Shown here: positions 18,701 through 25,616 of the stretch, one piece after another
How the letters are laid out: each line of letters starts with the position of its first letter
Numbering within the stretch: position 1 is the first letter of the stretch
NCBI GenBank assembly: GCA_030830785.1
Contig: JAURMI010000003.1
Coordinates: 1-64,000, forward strand
Direction: 5' to 3'
DNA from: Crocinitomicaceae bacterium
GTDB taxonomy: Bacteria > Bacteroidota > Bacteroidia > Flavobacteriales_D > Crocinitomicaceae
Length of the DNA stretch: 64,000 nucleotides
Notes under the pieces: model-generated
The model's database searches: none
What the model was told of the DNA's origin: nothing
What the model saw: the letters and a program-made list of their open reading frames with translations, nothing else
Translations under genes and position numbers: made by a program

Positions 18701-18976
18701 CTTATGTTTGTTCCAAACGCATTTACACCAGATGGTTTGAACCCAATATTTCTGCCTGTAATTCAAAATGTGGATCCAGAAAAATACACATTTAGCATCA
18801 TAGACCGTTGGGGGAAAATTGTGTTTGAAACCTCCGACCCTACTCAAGGTTGGGACGGAAGAATTAATAGTTCAGGCTTACTTGCAAGTAACGACGTCTT
18901 TCAATATCGGATTGAATTGATAATCAATAAAACTGATTCAATTGTCAAACAAGGATATGTTACCTTAATCCGTTGA
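15734..18976 (+). CDS. T9SS type B surface protein with Fn3-like modules
   Basis: 1080 residues. The N-terminus has a hydrophobic signal segment and then SHVMGGEITYKHLGNNDYQF with LVFYRDCNG, characteristic of a widespread Bacteroidota gliding-motility-associated family. The first 430 residues form this conserved module (FPPNILPPFSGGTSYELTV; FKASDDVCPV). From about 430 to 960 there are repeated Fn3-like segments (GTAVLNWNKPKSQAS, VDIKWSKYQG, NTLNWTPYTDFNGDITNYQI). The type B sorting domain is at about 985-1080 (FVPNAFTPDG, FSIIDRWGKIVFE, GWDGRINSSG). Likely exported to the cell surface by T9SS. Its TGA is overlapped by the TTG start of the glycosyltransferase. Confidence 0.9.
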   Translation: MPRIIYVLLLMLIAHASLASHVMGGEITYKHLGNNDYQFELVFYRDCNGADVNGVSETLRVWNHPSLTAIPVLFVQRQDLSPSCTQVNGGAAPLLCGSGNNGGNGIGAIEKVIYRSAPIQLVGNPPPEGWAFTYENFSRSGALTNILNPSTYGITLVAKIFNLDQPDDAPIFNEDPYFVSCAGLPYAYNGAVSDANLDSLYFEFGTPFNNFPSGIYDPPNNPTPIPFEVGFNANSPTPGPTLNPNNVSASINGANGTLSFQSYVIGNYVVKITIKAYRQGILISETEREMQLVIQPCNSANFPPNILPPFSGGTSYELTVNAGDLVTFDLIINDPDTQIDGSPQNITLTGNLNCGIAPNPSLNVALPFTASGQIQTQFTWQTTCDHILDGQGQAQAQRTYHFVFKASDDVCPVVQSQYATITIHVLNSGIIHAPEIACIQTNNANELNIYWPSINNGNTSGFSSIQLFSLQNGFLTDTLDITATSFTIPPIYTSHDFYIGVNSGCGGSFLSYSDTVKNIFLTLNNPNNGTAVLNWNKPKSQASALYNSHYYIYREFPTNFFNFIDSVPYNQTTYIDTIDLCHEYLRYRVNLKTTTCNFNSNRPGDSLTDMMTPYIPIIFSVGFDTSSQQMQIQWNQNAAPDTYGYVVYTYDANGFLVELDTVYGQTNTTYMYNVPFDNGPYTYTVAAFDSCFISYNPPVFQTSAKANLNTSIHASYTIDMCPQRVDIKWSKYQGIGVQDYELWKKHNNIWTLVANTTDTLISVQLIKNESYCLYIKANLDNGYSAFSNPMCFIMPQPTPPSFHYFRYASVIQKDIELAAFVDQSVGITSVLFERKDTNGVYEEIGLGDVINNTAYFLDEDVDPSFGPWTYRSIYIDSCGNPGEYANENTTIFVTGTADQYNMINTLNWTPYTDFNGDITNYQIFRNTYGTWEAVPFSILPDGSYSLIDDVSQMRNKGEVCYRVLAIENLNQFNLMDSSFSNEQCLIYDPLMFVPNAFTPDGLNPIFLPVIQNVDPEKYTFSIIDRWGKIVFETSDPTQGWDGRINSSGLLASNDVFQYRIELIINKTDSIVKQGYVTLIR

Positions 18977-19941
18977 ATTTGGATAAAATCCTCATCATAC
19001 AAACAGCTTTTTTAGGAGATGTTATTTTAGCCTCTCCAGTATGGGAAAATTTGCACAACAAATATCCAAATGCGCAAATCGATGTTTTGGTTAAAAAAGG
19101 AAATGAAAGTTTATTAAGTGGACACCCCTTTATTAGAAAAGTTTTTGTTTTCGATAAAAGCCAAAAGCTTAAAAATATTTGGTTGCTCACAAAAACATTT
19201 CGGAAGGTAAACTATGACCTGATTATCAATTTGCAACGTTTTACTAGCTCGGGCATCATTACTGCTTTAGCAAGAGGTAAAGAGAGCCGTGGATTCCAGA
19301 AAAATCCTATGTCTTGGCTTTTTACAAAGCGTTTTGCTCACCAAATGAAATCAGGTTGGCATGAAGTAGATCGCAATCTATTGCTTATATCCGATTTAAT
19401 TGCAGCACCTACAAGAGGGCCTAAATTATATCCAAGCCACAATGACCAACAAAAAGTAAAAGCCTTTCAAAATGTGCCTTATTTTTGTATGGCGCCCACC
19501 AGTGTATGGTACACAAAGCAAGCACCCAAAGAAATATGGTTGAAATTAATTAATCAGCTTGCGCAAACAGAACATACCATTTACCTTCTTGGCGCACCTG
19601 ATGATAAAAGTTTTTTGCAAGAATTATTAAACGAAGTCAAAGACCCAAAAGTGATCAATCTAGCAGGTGCGCTTACACTACTGCAATCTGCTGCGCTCAT
19701 GTCAGGTGCGATAAACAATTTTGTTAACGATTCGGGGCCCTTACATTTGGCTTCTGCATCCAATGCCCCTGTCACGGCATTTTTCTGCTCGACGGTGCCA
19801 GAATTTGGCTTTGGTCCACTCTCAGAAACATCTCAAATCATTGAGGTGAAAAATCTAGACTGCCGCCCTTGTGGCTTGCACGGCCACAAAGCTTGCCCAA
19901 AAGGGCATTTTAAATGCGGAAATGGATTAATCTTTAGTTGA
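18973..19941 (+). CDS. Glycosyltransferase family 9 (heptosyltransferase-like)
   Basis: LPS-type GT-B enzyme. Visible: IIQTAFLGDVILASPVWENL at the N-terminus, DLIINLQRFTSSGII, CMAPTSVWYTKQAPKE, the GT9 donor-site segment NNFVNDSGPLHLASASNAPV and a cysteine-rich tail (DCRPCGLHGHKACPKGHFKC) seen in many heptosyltransferases. Predicted to add a sugar to the lipopolysaccharide core on the cytoplasmic side of the inner membrane. The start is a TTG overlapping the preceding TGA; no better ATG exists before the conserved IIQTAFLGD, so it is accepted. 322 residues, slightly shorter than E. coli WaaF. Confidence 0.88.
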   Translation: MNLDKILIIQTAFLGDVILASPVWENLHNKYPNAQIDVLVKKGNESLLSGHPFIRKVFVFDKSQKLKNIWLLTKTFRKVNYDLIINLQRFTSSGIITALARGKESRGFQKNPMSWLFTKRFAHQMKSGWHEVDRNLLLISDLIAAPTRGPKLYPSHNDQQKVKAFQNVPYFCMAPTSVWYTKQAPKEIWLKLINQLAQTEHTIYLLGAPDDKSFLQELLNEVKDPKVINLAGALTLLQSAALMSGAINNFVNDSGPLHLASASNAPVTAFFCSTVPEFGFGPLSETSQIIEVKNLDCRPCGLHGHKACPKGHFKCGNGLIFS

Positions 19942-20072
19942 AAAACATACCACGCGTTTATGTAATTTATCCATCCGACTTCAATTTATTCACATTAAAA
20001 TAGGTTATTTAATCTAGGCAATAATTAGTCTACTAAGCAAAATTTTATTACCAATTTTAATAAGTGAAAATG

Positions 20073-20096
20073 TAATTTCACCTAATTTCTGAACTT
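20073..20096 (+). repeat. Left copy of imperfect direct repeat flanking the 20.1-22.7 kb block
   Basis: TAATTTCACCTA is followed by ATTTC and TGAACT. It matches 22772-22795 over about 23 bases with two single-base gaps. The repeat partly overlaps a small hairpin (GTGAAA at 20064-20069, TTTCAC at 20076-20081). It sits in the 206 bp gap before ATG 20148, which otherwise shows no gene or RNA signature. Confidence 0.5.
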
Positions 20097-20147
20097 GCAG
20101 CTTCCAATTCGTTGCATTTTTGTTCAACAGTTAAACGGTTTTATGTT

Positions 20148-20708
20148 ATGAATTGGAGAATAGTCATAGCTTTAGTATTCATCATCGTTGGAGGATCCGA
20201 TTTAATTCTTTGGGTTTTTAATGGCTTTTCATTTGGATGGTTTGAATTTATATTTGGAGTAAATGCTATTGCCAATATCCTACCTTGGACTTTAGTTGCT
20301 ACTGGAATTTGGCTGATTAGAAGAGAACGTTCTCTTAAAAAAATAGAACTAGAACTCATTACAGAAATTTCCAAGGGAGAAACCGTTGAGTATCGTCAAG
20401 ATACTGGTCAAACTTTATTCATTATTACAAATCAAAAGATAATCTTTCGTAATTACGGTCTTACGAAAGAATTTACAGAAAAGTATGAAGATCTGTTGAT
20501 TGACGATAAACGAAACGTTGTTTTTAATGAAATTGAAAGCGCGAGAATAGTACTAAAAAAAGAAATTGCTTTAGAATCCAAAGAAAAAAAATCCAACAAG
20601 CCTTTTGGCATACAATTGATTTTAAAATCTGGTGAAAAATTCAATATTGATTTGGGAAATAAATGTGAATTCGCTTTTGCACATCTACAAAAGCAAATGA
20701 AAGATTAA
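20148..20708 (+). CDS. Unrecognised two-helix membrane protein with cytosolic PH-like domain
   Basis: Two hydrophobic helices (IVIALVFIIVGGSDLILWVF and NAIANILPWTLVATGIWLI) are followed by a charged stalk and a soluble domain containing TLFIITNQKIIFRNYG. The latter is reminiscent of bacterial PH-like domains, in which a strand pair ends in 'T..KI..R'. Start chosen at ATG 20148 (MNWRIVIA) rather than TTG 20112: the extra 12 residues are unlike a membrane N-terminus. First of three consecutive small plus-strand genes in an AT-rich block; the next ATG is 2 bp downstream. No function assigned. Confidence 0.65.
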   Translation: MNWRIVIALVFIIVGGSDLILWVFNGFSFGWFEFIFGVNAIANILPWTLVATGIWLIRRERSLKKIELELITEISKGETVEYRQDTGQTLFIITNQKIIFRNYGLTKEFTEKYEDLLIDDKRNVVFNEIESARIVLKKEIALESKEKKSNKPFGIQLILKSGEKFNIDLGNKCEFAFAHLQKQMKD

Positions 20709-20710
20709 TA

Positions 20711-20938
20711 ATGAGAATAATTTCAATTATTGGGATAATATTCAACTTAGCTCTATTTTACTTTTATTGGAATATTGAATTACCTGAGATGTCCCAACAA
20801 GAATTATTAGATAATAAATTAGGCCCAAGCATTTCGATTTTATTTTTTATATCAACCTTGGCAATAGTGTTTGGACTTATAATATCAATTTATGGGTTAC
20901 GATATTCTAAAAGGACACATATCAAAAGAACAAAATAA
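20711..20938 (+). CDS. Unrecognised small two-helix membrane protein
   Basis: 75 residues with two predicted transmembrane helices (IISIIGIIFNLALFYFYWNI and ISILFFISTLAIVFGLIISI) and a basic C-terminal tail (RYSKRTHIKRTK). It begins 2 bp after the upstream stop and its TAA shares one base with the ATG of the lipoprotein gene. Position in a three-gene run makes it likely real. No homologous family recognised. Confidence 0.6.
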   Translation: MRIISIIGIIFNLALFYFYWNIELPEMSQQELLDNKLGPSISILFFISTLAIVFGLIISIYGLRYSKRTHIKRTK

Positions 20939-21300
20939 TGAAAAAATTAATTTTAATTGGCATTTTGCCTATTTTAATCGGTTGCAAAAGAAGTCTTGAA
21001 AACACGATAAAGGAAGGCTCTTTTTCGGTTTGTCCAAACGTAACCGTTCAAAAATTATTTACGAAATTTTTAAAGAATCCAAATTGGGAAGGTTTTTTAT
21101 CACCAGATGATAATAAATTTCATTTAAACGTTTCGGGATCTTTTGCAATTGAAGGGCAAAGGAAAAATATGTTAGTCCAATTTCAATATACAGAAGGGGA
21201 TAATTGGGAAGTTAATGCCATGGAAATAGATGGAGAAAATGTTTCAACGGATGAATGGGGCGGTATTATTGAATACATATGTGAATATGTAAATCAATAA
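20938..21300 (+). CDS. Predicted small lipoprotein, function unknown
   Basis: 120 residues with a lipobox signal (LILIGILPILIGC, lipidated Cys near residue 16). The mature part contains FSVCPNVTVQKLFTKFLKNPNWEGF, like small Bacteroidota/proteobacterial lipoproteins in which a repeated 'V...F..F...P.W..F' segment precedes a beta-rich half. One-base overlap with the preceding gene. Converges on the minus-strand gene ending at 21311, leaving a 10 bp gap. Confidence 0.65.
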   Translation: MKKLILIGILPILIGCKRSLENTIKEGSFSVCPNVTVQKLFTKFLKNPNWEGFLSPDDNKFHLNVSGSFAIEGQRKNMLVQFQYTEGDNWEVNAMEIDGENVSTDEWGGIIEYICEYVNQ

Positions 21301-21310
21301 AATACTTGAT

Positions 21311-22696
21311 TCAATAACGCGAGTATTTTATTGATTTTTCTGATAAAGCAATTTTGTTCAATTTTAACCTTTTTATTCTCTTATCAAGTGCGAATCGCTC
21401 TTCTATTATTACTTCATCTATAGGAATGTTATATTGATATGAAATTTTTAATTTAAAATCCTTTAAAAGCAATTCCCTGCGTTTTTTCAGAGTATCGATA
21501 TTTGGCGCTCCAAAATCTACTAAATCATTTATCTCTGAAAACTCTAACCCGTCATTCGCTCTCGCTATAAATAATTCCAATAATTTTTGCTCTTTCCATG
21601 TTAGAATATTGCTCATGGATGAATGACTGAAATAATAGTTATTTTTTATTTTCTTTTTTTTCTTCTTCCACAAAATGTAAAGAAAAATAAATGCAACTAT
21701 AATGCAGAAAATTACAATTACTAATTTTATAAGAGTAGTTCCTTTTATATTCTCATAAATCCAGCCTTCCGATTTATTTAAAGAATTTAAAAATTCACCA
21801 TGGTCAATTCTAACAAAATATTCTTGACTTCCCGTGTTTCTGAATTTAGTTAGATATAATCCATTATTTTCCAAAATCAATTGAATTGAATTTTTGGAAT
21901 TCAATTTAAAAGCCTCAAATCGATTTAAAACAAAATTATACCTCACAATTAAATCTTCAAAAACACAAAAATCATTTTCATAAATTTGGAATTGTCGTTT
22001 TTCATTAGATTCATATGATGATTTAGAAATAAGCGGATTTAAATTGCCAACTTTCGTCCATGTGTTAGTTTTTAAATTCAAAGCATAAACACTTTTTAAA
22101 CTTTTTGGATTTGCTTCATCATTCATATTAAAACCATTGAAAATATACAAGCAATTATTTTCAATTTTACTACTTGCCATTTGAATCAGCGGCGGCTTAT
22201 CACCAGAGGTAGGCAAAAGGAACCATTCGCTGCTTTGAGGATCGAAATATGTAATTATATTTTTAAAAGTAAATAATCCGTAACCTCCAAATAAATATGG
22301 GGCATTCTTATATGCAAAAAATGAACCACCAATCTGGTTTAAATGTTTAAAGGATTTATCAACTCTTTTCACTTGATTACCAGTCCATTTTAATACTATT
22401 CCACAGCCTGGCACAATGAAAAATGGTTCATTCAAGTTGCCTGTTACTGGAATATAACCTAGAAAATCATTAAAATCAATGTCTGCAACATATTTGTAAC
22501 TATGCCGTTCCCATCTATTTTTTGCTCTATTAAATAAGCGGTAAGAATTGGAATCCTCAATAATTATATAGGATTCAATCTTTTTATCATAAAAAACTTG
22601 GGCGTTTCTTCCATTTAATTGAATAACAGTATCATTTTTTTGTCCTAAACACCCAACTGGTGAAATTAGGAGAACCATTACAAATAATCTTAACAT
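21311..22696 (-). CDS. Membrane protein: extracytoplasmic Kelch-like sensor, one TM helix, cytosolic helical domain
   Basis: A signal segment (MLRLFVMVLLISPVGCLGQ) is followed by about 270 residues of Kelch-like beta repeats (APYLFGGYGLFTF, SSKIENNCLYIFNGF, SVYALNLKTNTWTKVGN). One transmembrane helix follows (LVIVIFCIIVAFIFLYILW) and then a cytosolic domain of about 110 residues, beginning LTWKEQKLLELFI with FSEINDLVDFG and NIDTLKKRRELLLK. The C-terminal domain resembles a domain attached to several Bacteroidota membrane sensors and may bind DNA; this is inference. Start set at ATG 22696: the upstream TTG at 22714 lies inside a TATATTTG promoter element. Confidence 0.7.
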   Translation of the reverse strand: MLRLFVMVLLISPVGCLGQKNDTVIQLNGRNAQVFYDKKIESYIIIEDSNSYRLFNRAKNRWERHSYKYVADIDFNDFLGYIPVTGNLNEPFFIVPGCGIVLKWTGNQVKRVDKSFKHLNQIGGSFFAYKNAPYLFGGYGLFTFKNIITYFDPQSSEWFLLPTSGDKPPLIQMASSKIENNCLYIFNGFNMNDEANPKSLKSVYALNLKTNTWTKVGNLNPLISKSSYESNEKRQFQIYENDFCVFEDLIVRYNFVLNRFEAFKLNSKNSIQLILENNGLYLTKFRNTGSQEYFVRIDHGEFLNSLNKSEGWIYENIKGTTLIKLVIVIFCIIVAFIFLYILWKKKKKKIKNNYYFSHSSMSNILTWKEQKLLELFIARANDGLEFSEINDLVDFGAPNIDTLKKRRELLLKDFKLKISYQYNIPIDEVIIEERFALDKRIKRLKLNKIALSEKSIKYSRY

Positions 22697-22711
22697 CAGA
22701 TAGGCTTTAAG

Positions 22712-22719
22712 CAAATATA
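22712..22719 (-). promoter_or_regulatory. -7 promoter element of the Kelch-like sensor gene
   Basis: TATATTTG on the minus strand is an exact TAnnTTTG match, 15 nt upstream of ATG 22696. A TTG inside it (22712-22714) is in frame with the coding region and would be picked as a false start. Confidence 0.65.
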
Positions 22720-22771
22720 AAATTTAGCTTTTACAAAGCACAAAGAAATGGGTGATGATGCATTTTTCCCC

Positions 22772-22795
22772 TAATTTCACCTATTTCATGAACTA
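22772..22795 (+). repeat. Right copy of imperfect direct repeat flanking the 20.1-22.7 kb block
   Basis: TAATTTCACCTA is followed by TTTCA and TGAACTA, matching 20073-20096. It lies between the sensor gene promoter and the sucC terminator, in a 158 bp non-coding gap. Confidence 0.5.
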
Positions 22796-22803
22796 TTTGA
22801 TAA

Positions 22804-22833
22804 TAAAAAAAGCCATCCGAAGATGGCTTAAAA
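22804..22833 (-). terminator. Rho-independent terminator of sucC
   Basis: On the minus strand AAGCCATC and GATGGCTT pair around a TTCG loop (the exceptionally stable C-UUCG-G tetraloop), followed by seven T residues. It starts about 25 nt after the sucC stop codon. Confidence 0.88.
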
Positions 22834-22854
22834 TATCGCTAAGTGTGGAGGTTA

Positions 22855-24066
22855 CTAAGAAAGTACTTCCTTCACCTTATCTGCGGCTTCTTGAAGCAAT
22901 ACTGCCGAATGCACATTGAGGCCAGATTCGTCAATAAGGCGCTTGGCTTCTTTGGCGTTGGTTCCTTGTAGGCGAACAATGATTGGGACAGGAATTTCAC
23001 CAATGTTTTTGTAAGCATCTACGATGCCTTGTGCCACGCGATCGCAGCGCACAATTCCACCAAAAATATTGATCAAAATCGCTTTTACATTTGGATCTTT
23101 TAAAATGATATGGAACGCTTTTTCAACGCGTTCAGCATTGGCTGTGCCGCCAACATCGAGGAAGTTGGCCGGATTACCGCCTGAAAGTTTGATGATATCC
23201 ATGGTTGCCATTGCCAACCCTGCACCGTTTACCATACAGCCCACGTTACCATCGAGTTTAACGAAGTTCAGACCAGCTTCATCGGCTTCCACTTCGGTAG
23301 GGTCTTCTTCTGTAATATCGCGCAATGCAGCTAAATCAGGATGACGGAACAAACCATTACCATCCAAACTCACTTTGGCGTCTACTGCAATGATTTTATC
23401 ATCAGAGGTTTTAAATAAGGGATTAATTTCAAACATAGAGGCATCAATTCCTACATACGCATTATAGAGTGCCGGAACAAAACGGACCATGTTTTTGAAT
23501 GCTTCTCCGGAAAGACCAAGATTAAATGCAATTTTACGCGACTGAAAGCCTTGCAGGCCAACACGCGGATCGATGTATTCTTTGAATAGCTTTTCTGGGG
23601 AATGTTCTGCGACGTGTTCAATATCCATTCCTCCTTCTGTCGAGTATATAATAACATTCCGTCCAGATTCCCGATCTAAGAGAACAGACATATAAAATTC
23701 TTTTACTTCAGAAGGCCCAGGATAATATACATCTTGTGCAATAAGCACTTGATTTACTTTTTTACCCTTGCCATTTGTCTGAAGGGTAACCAAATGGCCG
23801 CCTAGAATTCCCCCTACCTTTTCTTCTACTTGATCAATTCCCTTTGCCAATACTACGCCATGTGAACCAGTTTCTTGAACCTTACCTTTTCCACGGCCAC
23901 CGGCATGAATTTGGGCCTTAATGACATACCAAGAAGTTCCTGTTTGCTCAGTAAGCTTCTGCGCTGCCTCAACAGCATTTTCTATTTTATCAACTACAAT
24001 TCCCTCTTGAACGGCTACACCGTAATCTTTAAGAATCGCTTTGCCTTGAAATTCGTGTAAATTCAT
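22855..24066 (-). CDS. sucC: Succinyl-CoA ligase (ADP/GDP-forming) beta subunit
   Basis: TCA-cycle ATP-grasp subunit that forms succinate and NTP from succinyl-CoA together with SucD. Visible: MNLHEFQGKAILKDYGVAV, VIKAQIHAGGRGKGKVQ, FEINPLFKTSDDKIIAVDAK, then GNVGCMVNGAGLAMATMDI, GGNPANFLDVGGTANAERV, NIFGGIVRCDRVAQGI and VRLQGTNAKEA. At 403 residues it is full length. sucD is not adjacent, as is common in Bacteroidota. Followed by a strong terminator and 65 bp downstream of accC, so it is probably last in a tamB-accC-sucC unit or has its own promoter. Confidence 0.97.
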   Translation of the reverse strand: MNLHEFQGKAILKDYGVAVQEGIVVDKIENAVEAAQKLTEQTGTSWYVIKAQIHAGGRGKGKVQETGSHGVVLAKGIDQVEEKVGGILGGHLVTLQTNGKGKKVNQVLIAQDVYYPGPSEVKEFYMSVLLDRESGRNVIIYSTEGGMDIEHVAEHSPEKLFKEYIDPRVGLQGFQSRKIAFNLGLSGEAFKNMVRFVPALYNAYVGIDASMFEINPLFKTSDDKIIAVDAKVSLDGNGLFRHPDLAALRDITEEDPTEVEADEAGLNFVKLDGNVGCMVNGAGLAMATMDIIKLSGGNPANFLDVGGTANAERVEKAFHIILKDPNVKAILINIFGGIVRCDRVAQGIVDAYKNIGEIPVPIIVRLQGTNAKEAKRLIDESGLNVHSAVLLQEAADKVKEVLS

Positions 24067-24131
24067 GCTCTATAAATTGCGCCGTAAAAATAAGTTTTTT
24101 TTAAGCGCAAAAAGCAGATTAAGTCAATATT

Positions 24132-25616
24132 TTACTTGTATTGGTTCTTCCATGCAGAAGTGATATTGCGAGATGCAAAAGATTTTTTCTTTTTGTTTTG
24201 TACATCCTGCCATATTTGATCTAAGGAATATACCAGTGCTTGCTCTTCTTGTTTCATTGCATCTGTGATCAAACCAACTTCTGAGAAATGGGTTTTTACG
24301 AAATTAGTATCAAATTTGCCGCTTTGAAATGCAGGGTGCATTAAAACAAATTTTCCAAAATCAAGTGTCGTTTTTACACCGGATATTTGATAATCATCAA
24401 TTGCCGAAATACAACGCTCAATAGCCTCTTGTCTGGTTTTTCCCCAGACAACCAATTTTGCAATCATTGGGTCATAGAAAATAGGTATTTCCATCCCCTC
24501 CTTGAATGCATCATCAACACGCACATTTCGGGCTGAGGGAATTCGGTATCGATTCAAAGTACCAATATCTGGATTGAACCCATTTAAAGTATCCTCAGCA
24601 TACACGCGTACCTCAATAGCATGACCATTAATTTTTAATTCGTTCTGCAATTTAGGAAGACGTTCTTTTCGCGCAACACGAATTTGCCACTCAACAAGGT
24701 CTAAGCCAGTAATTTCTTCTGTGACAGGGTGCTCTACTTGAAGTCTGGTATTCATTTCTAGAAAATAAAAATTCAAGTTTGCATCTAGTAAAAATTCTAC
24801 AGTACCTGCACCAACATAATTACACGCTTTGCAAACCGCAACAGCAGCCTCACCCATTTTTTGGCGGATCGTTGGTGACAATATAGCACTTGGTGCTTCT
24901 TCAATTACTTTTTGATGACGGCGCTGAATAGAACATTCTCTTTCGAACAGATAGACTACATTGCCATGTTCATCTGCAAAAACTTGAATTTCAATATGCC
25001 TTGGTTGATCTACAAATTTTTCAATAAACACAGCATCATCACCAAACGATGAGCGCGCTTCATTCTGAGCAAGTCTCATTTGCTCTTCAAAATCATTTTG
25101 GTTTTCAACAAGACGCATTCCTTTGCCCCCACCACCTGCAGAAGCTTTTATCAAAATGGGATAGCCAACTCGGGTGGCAATTTTTTTTGCCGCTTCTACA
25201 TCACTAATAGCTTCATCAACACCGGGTACTAATGGTACATTATAGGATTTCACAGCTTGTTTAGCAGAAAGTTTATCACCCATAATTTCCATCGATTGTG
25301 GAGATGGGCCAATAAGCTGGATGCCTTCTTTTTCTAATTTGCGCGCAAAATTTGCGTTTTCAGATAAAAACCCGTAGCCAGGATGAACCCCATCTACCCC
25401 TAGTTCTTTACAGATTTGAATGATTTTGTCTTGTTGTAAATAACTTTCTGAAGAGGGACTGGGGCCTACATAAACGGCCTCGTCTGCCTCTAAAACGTGA
25501 GGTGCGTTTGCATCGGCATCTGAATAAATAGACACACTTTGAATGCCCATTTTCTTCAATGTTCTAAGAACGCGTCGAGCGATTTCGCCGCGGTTGGCTA
25601 CTAGTACTTTTTTCAT
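24132..25616 (-). CDS. accC: Biotin carboxylase subunit of an acyl-CoA carboxylase
   Basis: ATP-grasp enzyme that carboxylates biotin with bicarbonate. Segments: KKVLVANRGEIARRVLRTLK, GYGFLSENANFA, KASAGGGGKGMRLVEN, ERECSIQRRHQKVIEEAPS, EMNTRLQVEHPVTEE and IGTLNRYRIPSARNVRVD. It is 494 residues with a C-terminal extension of about 40 residues but no biotinyl (MKM) domain, so biotin carrier and carboxyltransferase are separate. The ECSIQRRHQKV form is shared by propionyl-, methylcrotonyl- and acetyl-CoA carboxylases; with MeaB and SucC nearby, a propionyl-CoA role is plausible but unproven. Its start lies 53 bp inside the 3' end of tamB. Confidence 0.92.
   Translation of the reverse strand: MKKVLVANRGEIARRVLRTLKKMGIQSVSIYSDADANAPHVLEADEAVYVGPSPSSESYLQQDKIIQICKELGVDGVHPGYGFLSENANFARKLEKEGIQLIGPSPQSMEIMGDKLSAKQAVKSYNVPLVPGVDEAISDVEAAKKIATRVGYPILIKASAGGGGKGMRLVENQNDFEEQMRLAQNEARSSFGDDAVFIEKFVDQPRHIEIQVFADEHGNVVYLFERECSIQRRHQKVIEEAPSAILSPTIRQKMGEAAVAVCKACNYVGAGTVEFLLDANLNFYFLEMNTRLQVEHPVTEEITGLDLVEWQIRVARKERLPKLQNELKINGHAIEVRVYAEDTLNGFNPDIGTLNRYRIPSARNVRVDDAFKEGMEIPIFYDPMIAKLVVWGKTRQEAIERCISAIDDYQISGVKTTLDFGKFVLMHPAFQSGKFDTNFVKTHFSEVGLITDAMKQEEQALVYSLDQIWQDVQNKKKKSFASRNITSAWKNQYK

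Noticed and set aside
19942-20147. Possible tRNA or small RNA in the 206 bp gap
   Set aside because: No cloverleaf arms, no CCA end and no terminator found; only a direct repeat and a 6 bp hairpin.
22805-22832. Repeat end or attachment site
   Set aside because: It is a clean hairpin with T-run just after the sucC stop and so is a terminator.
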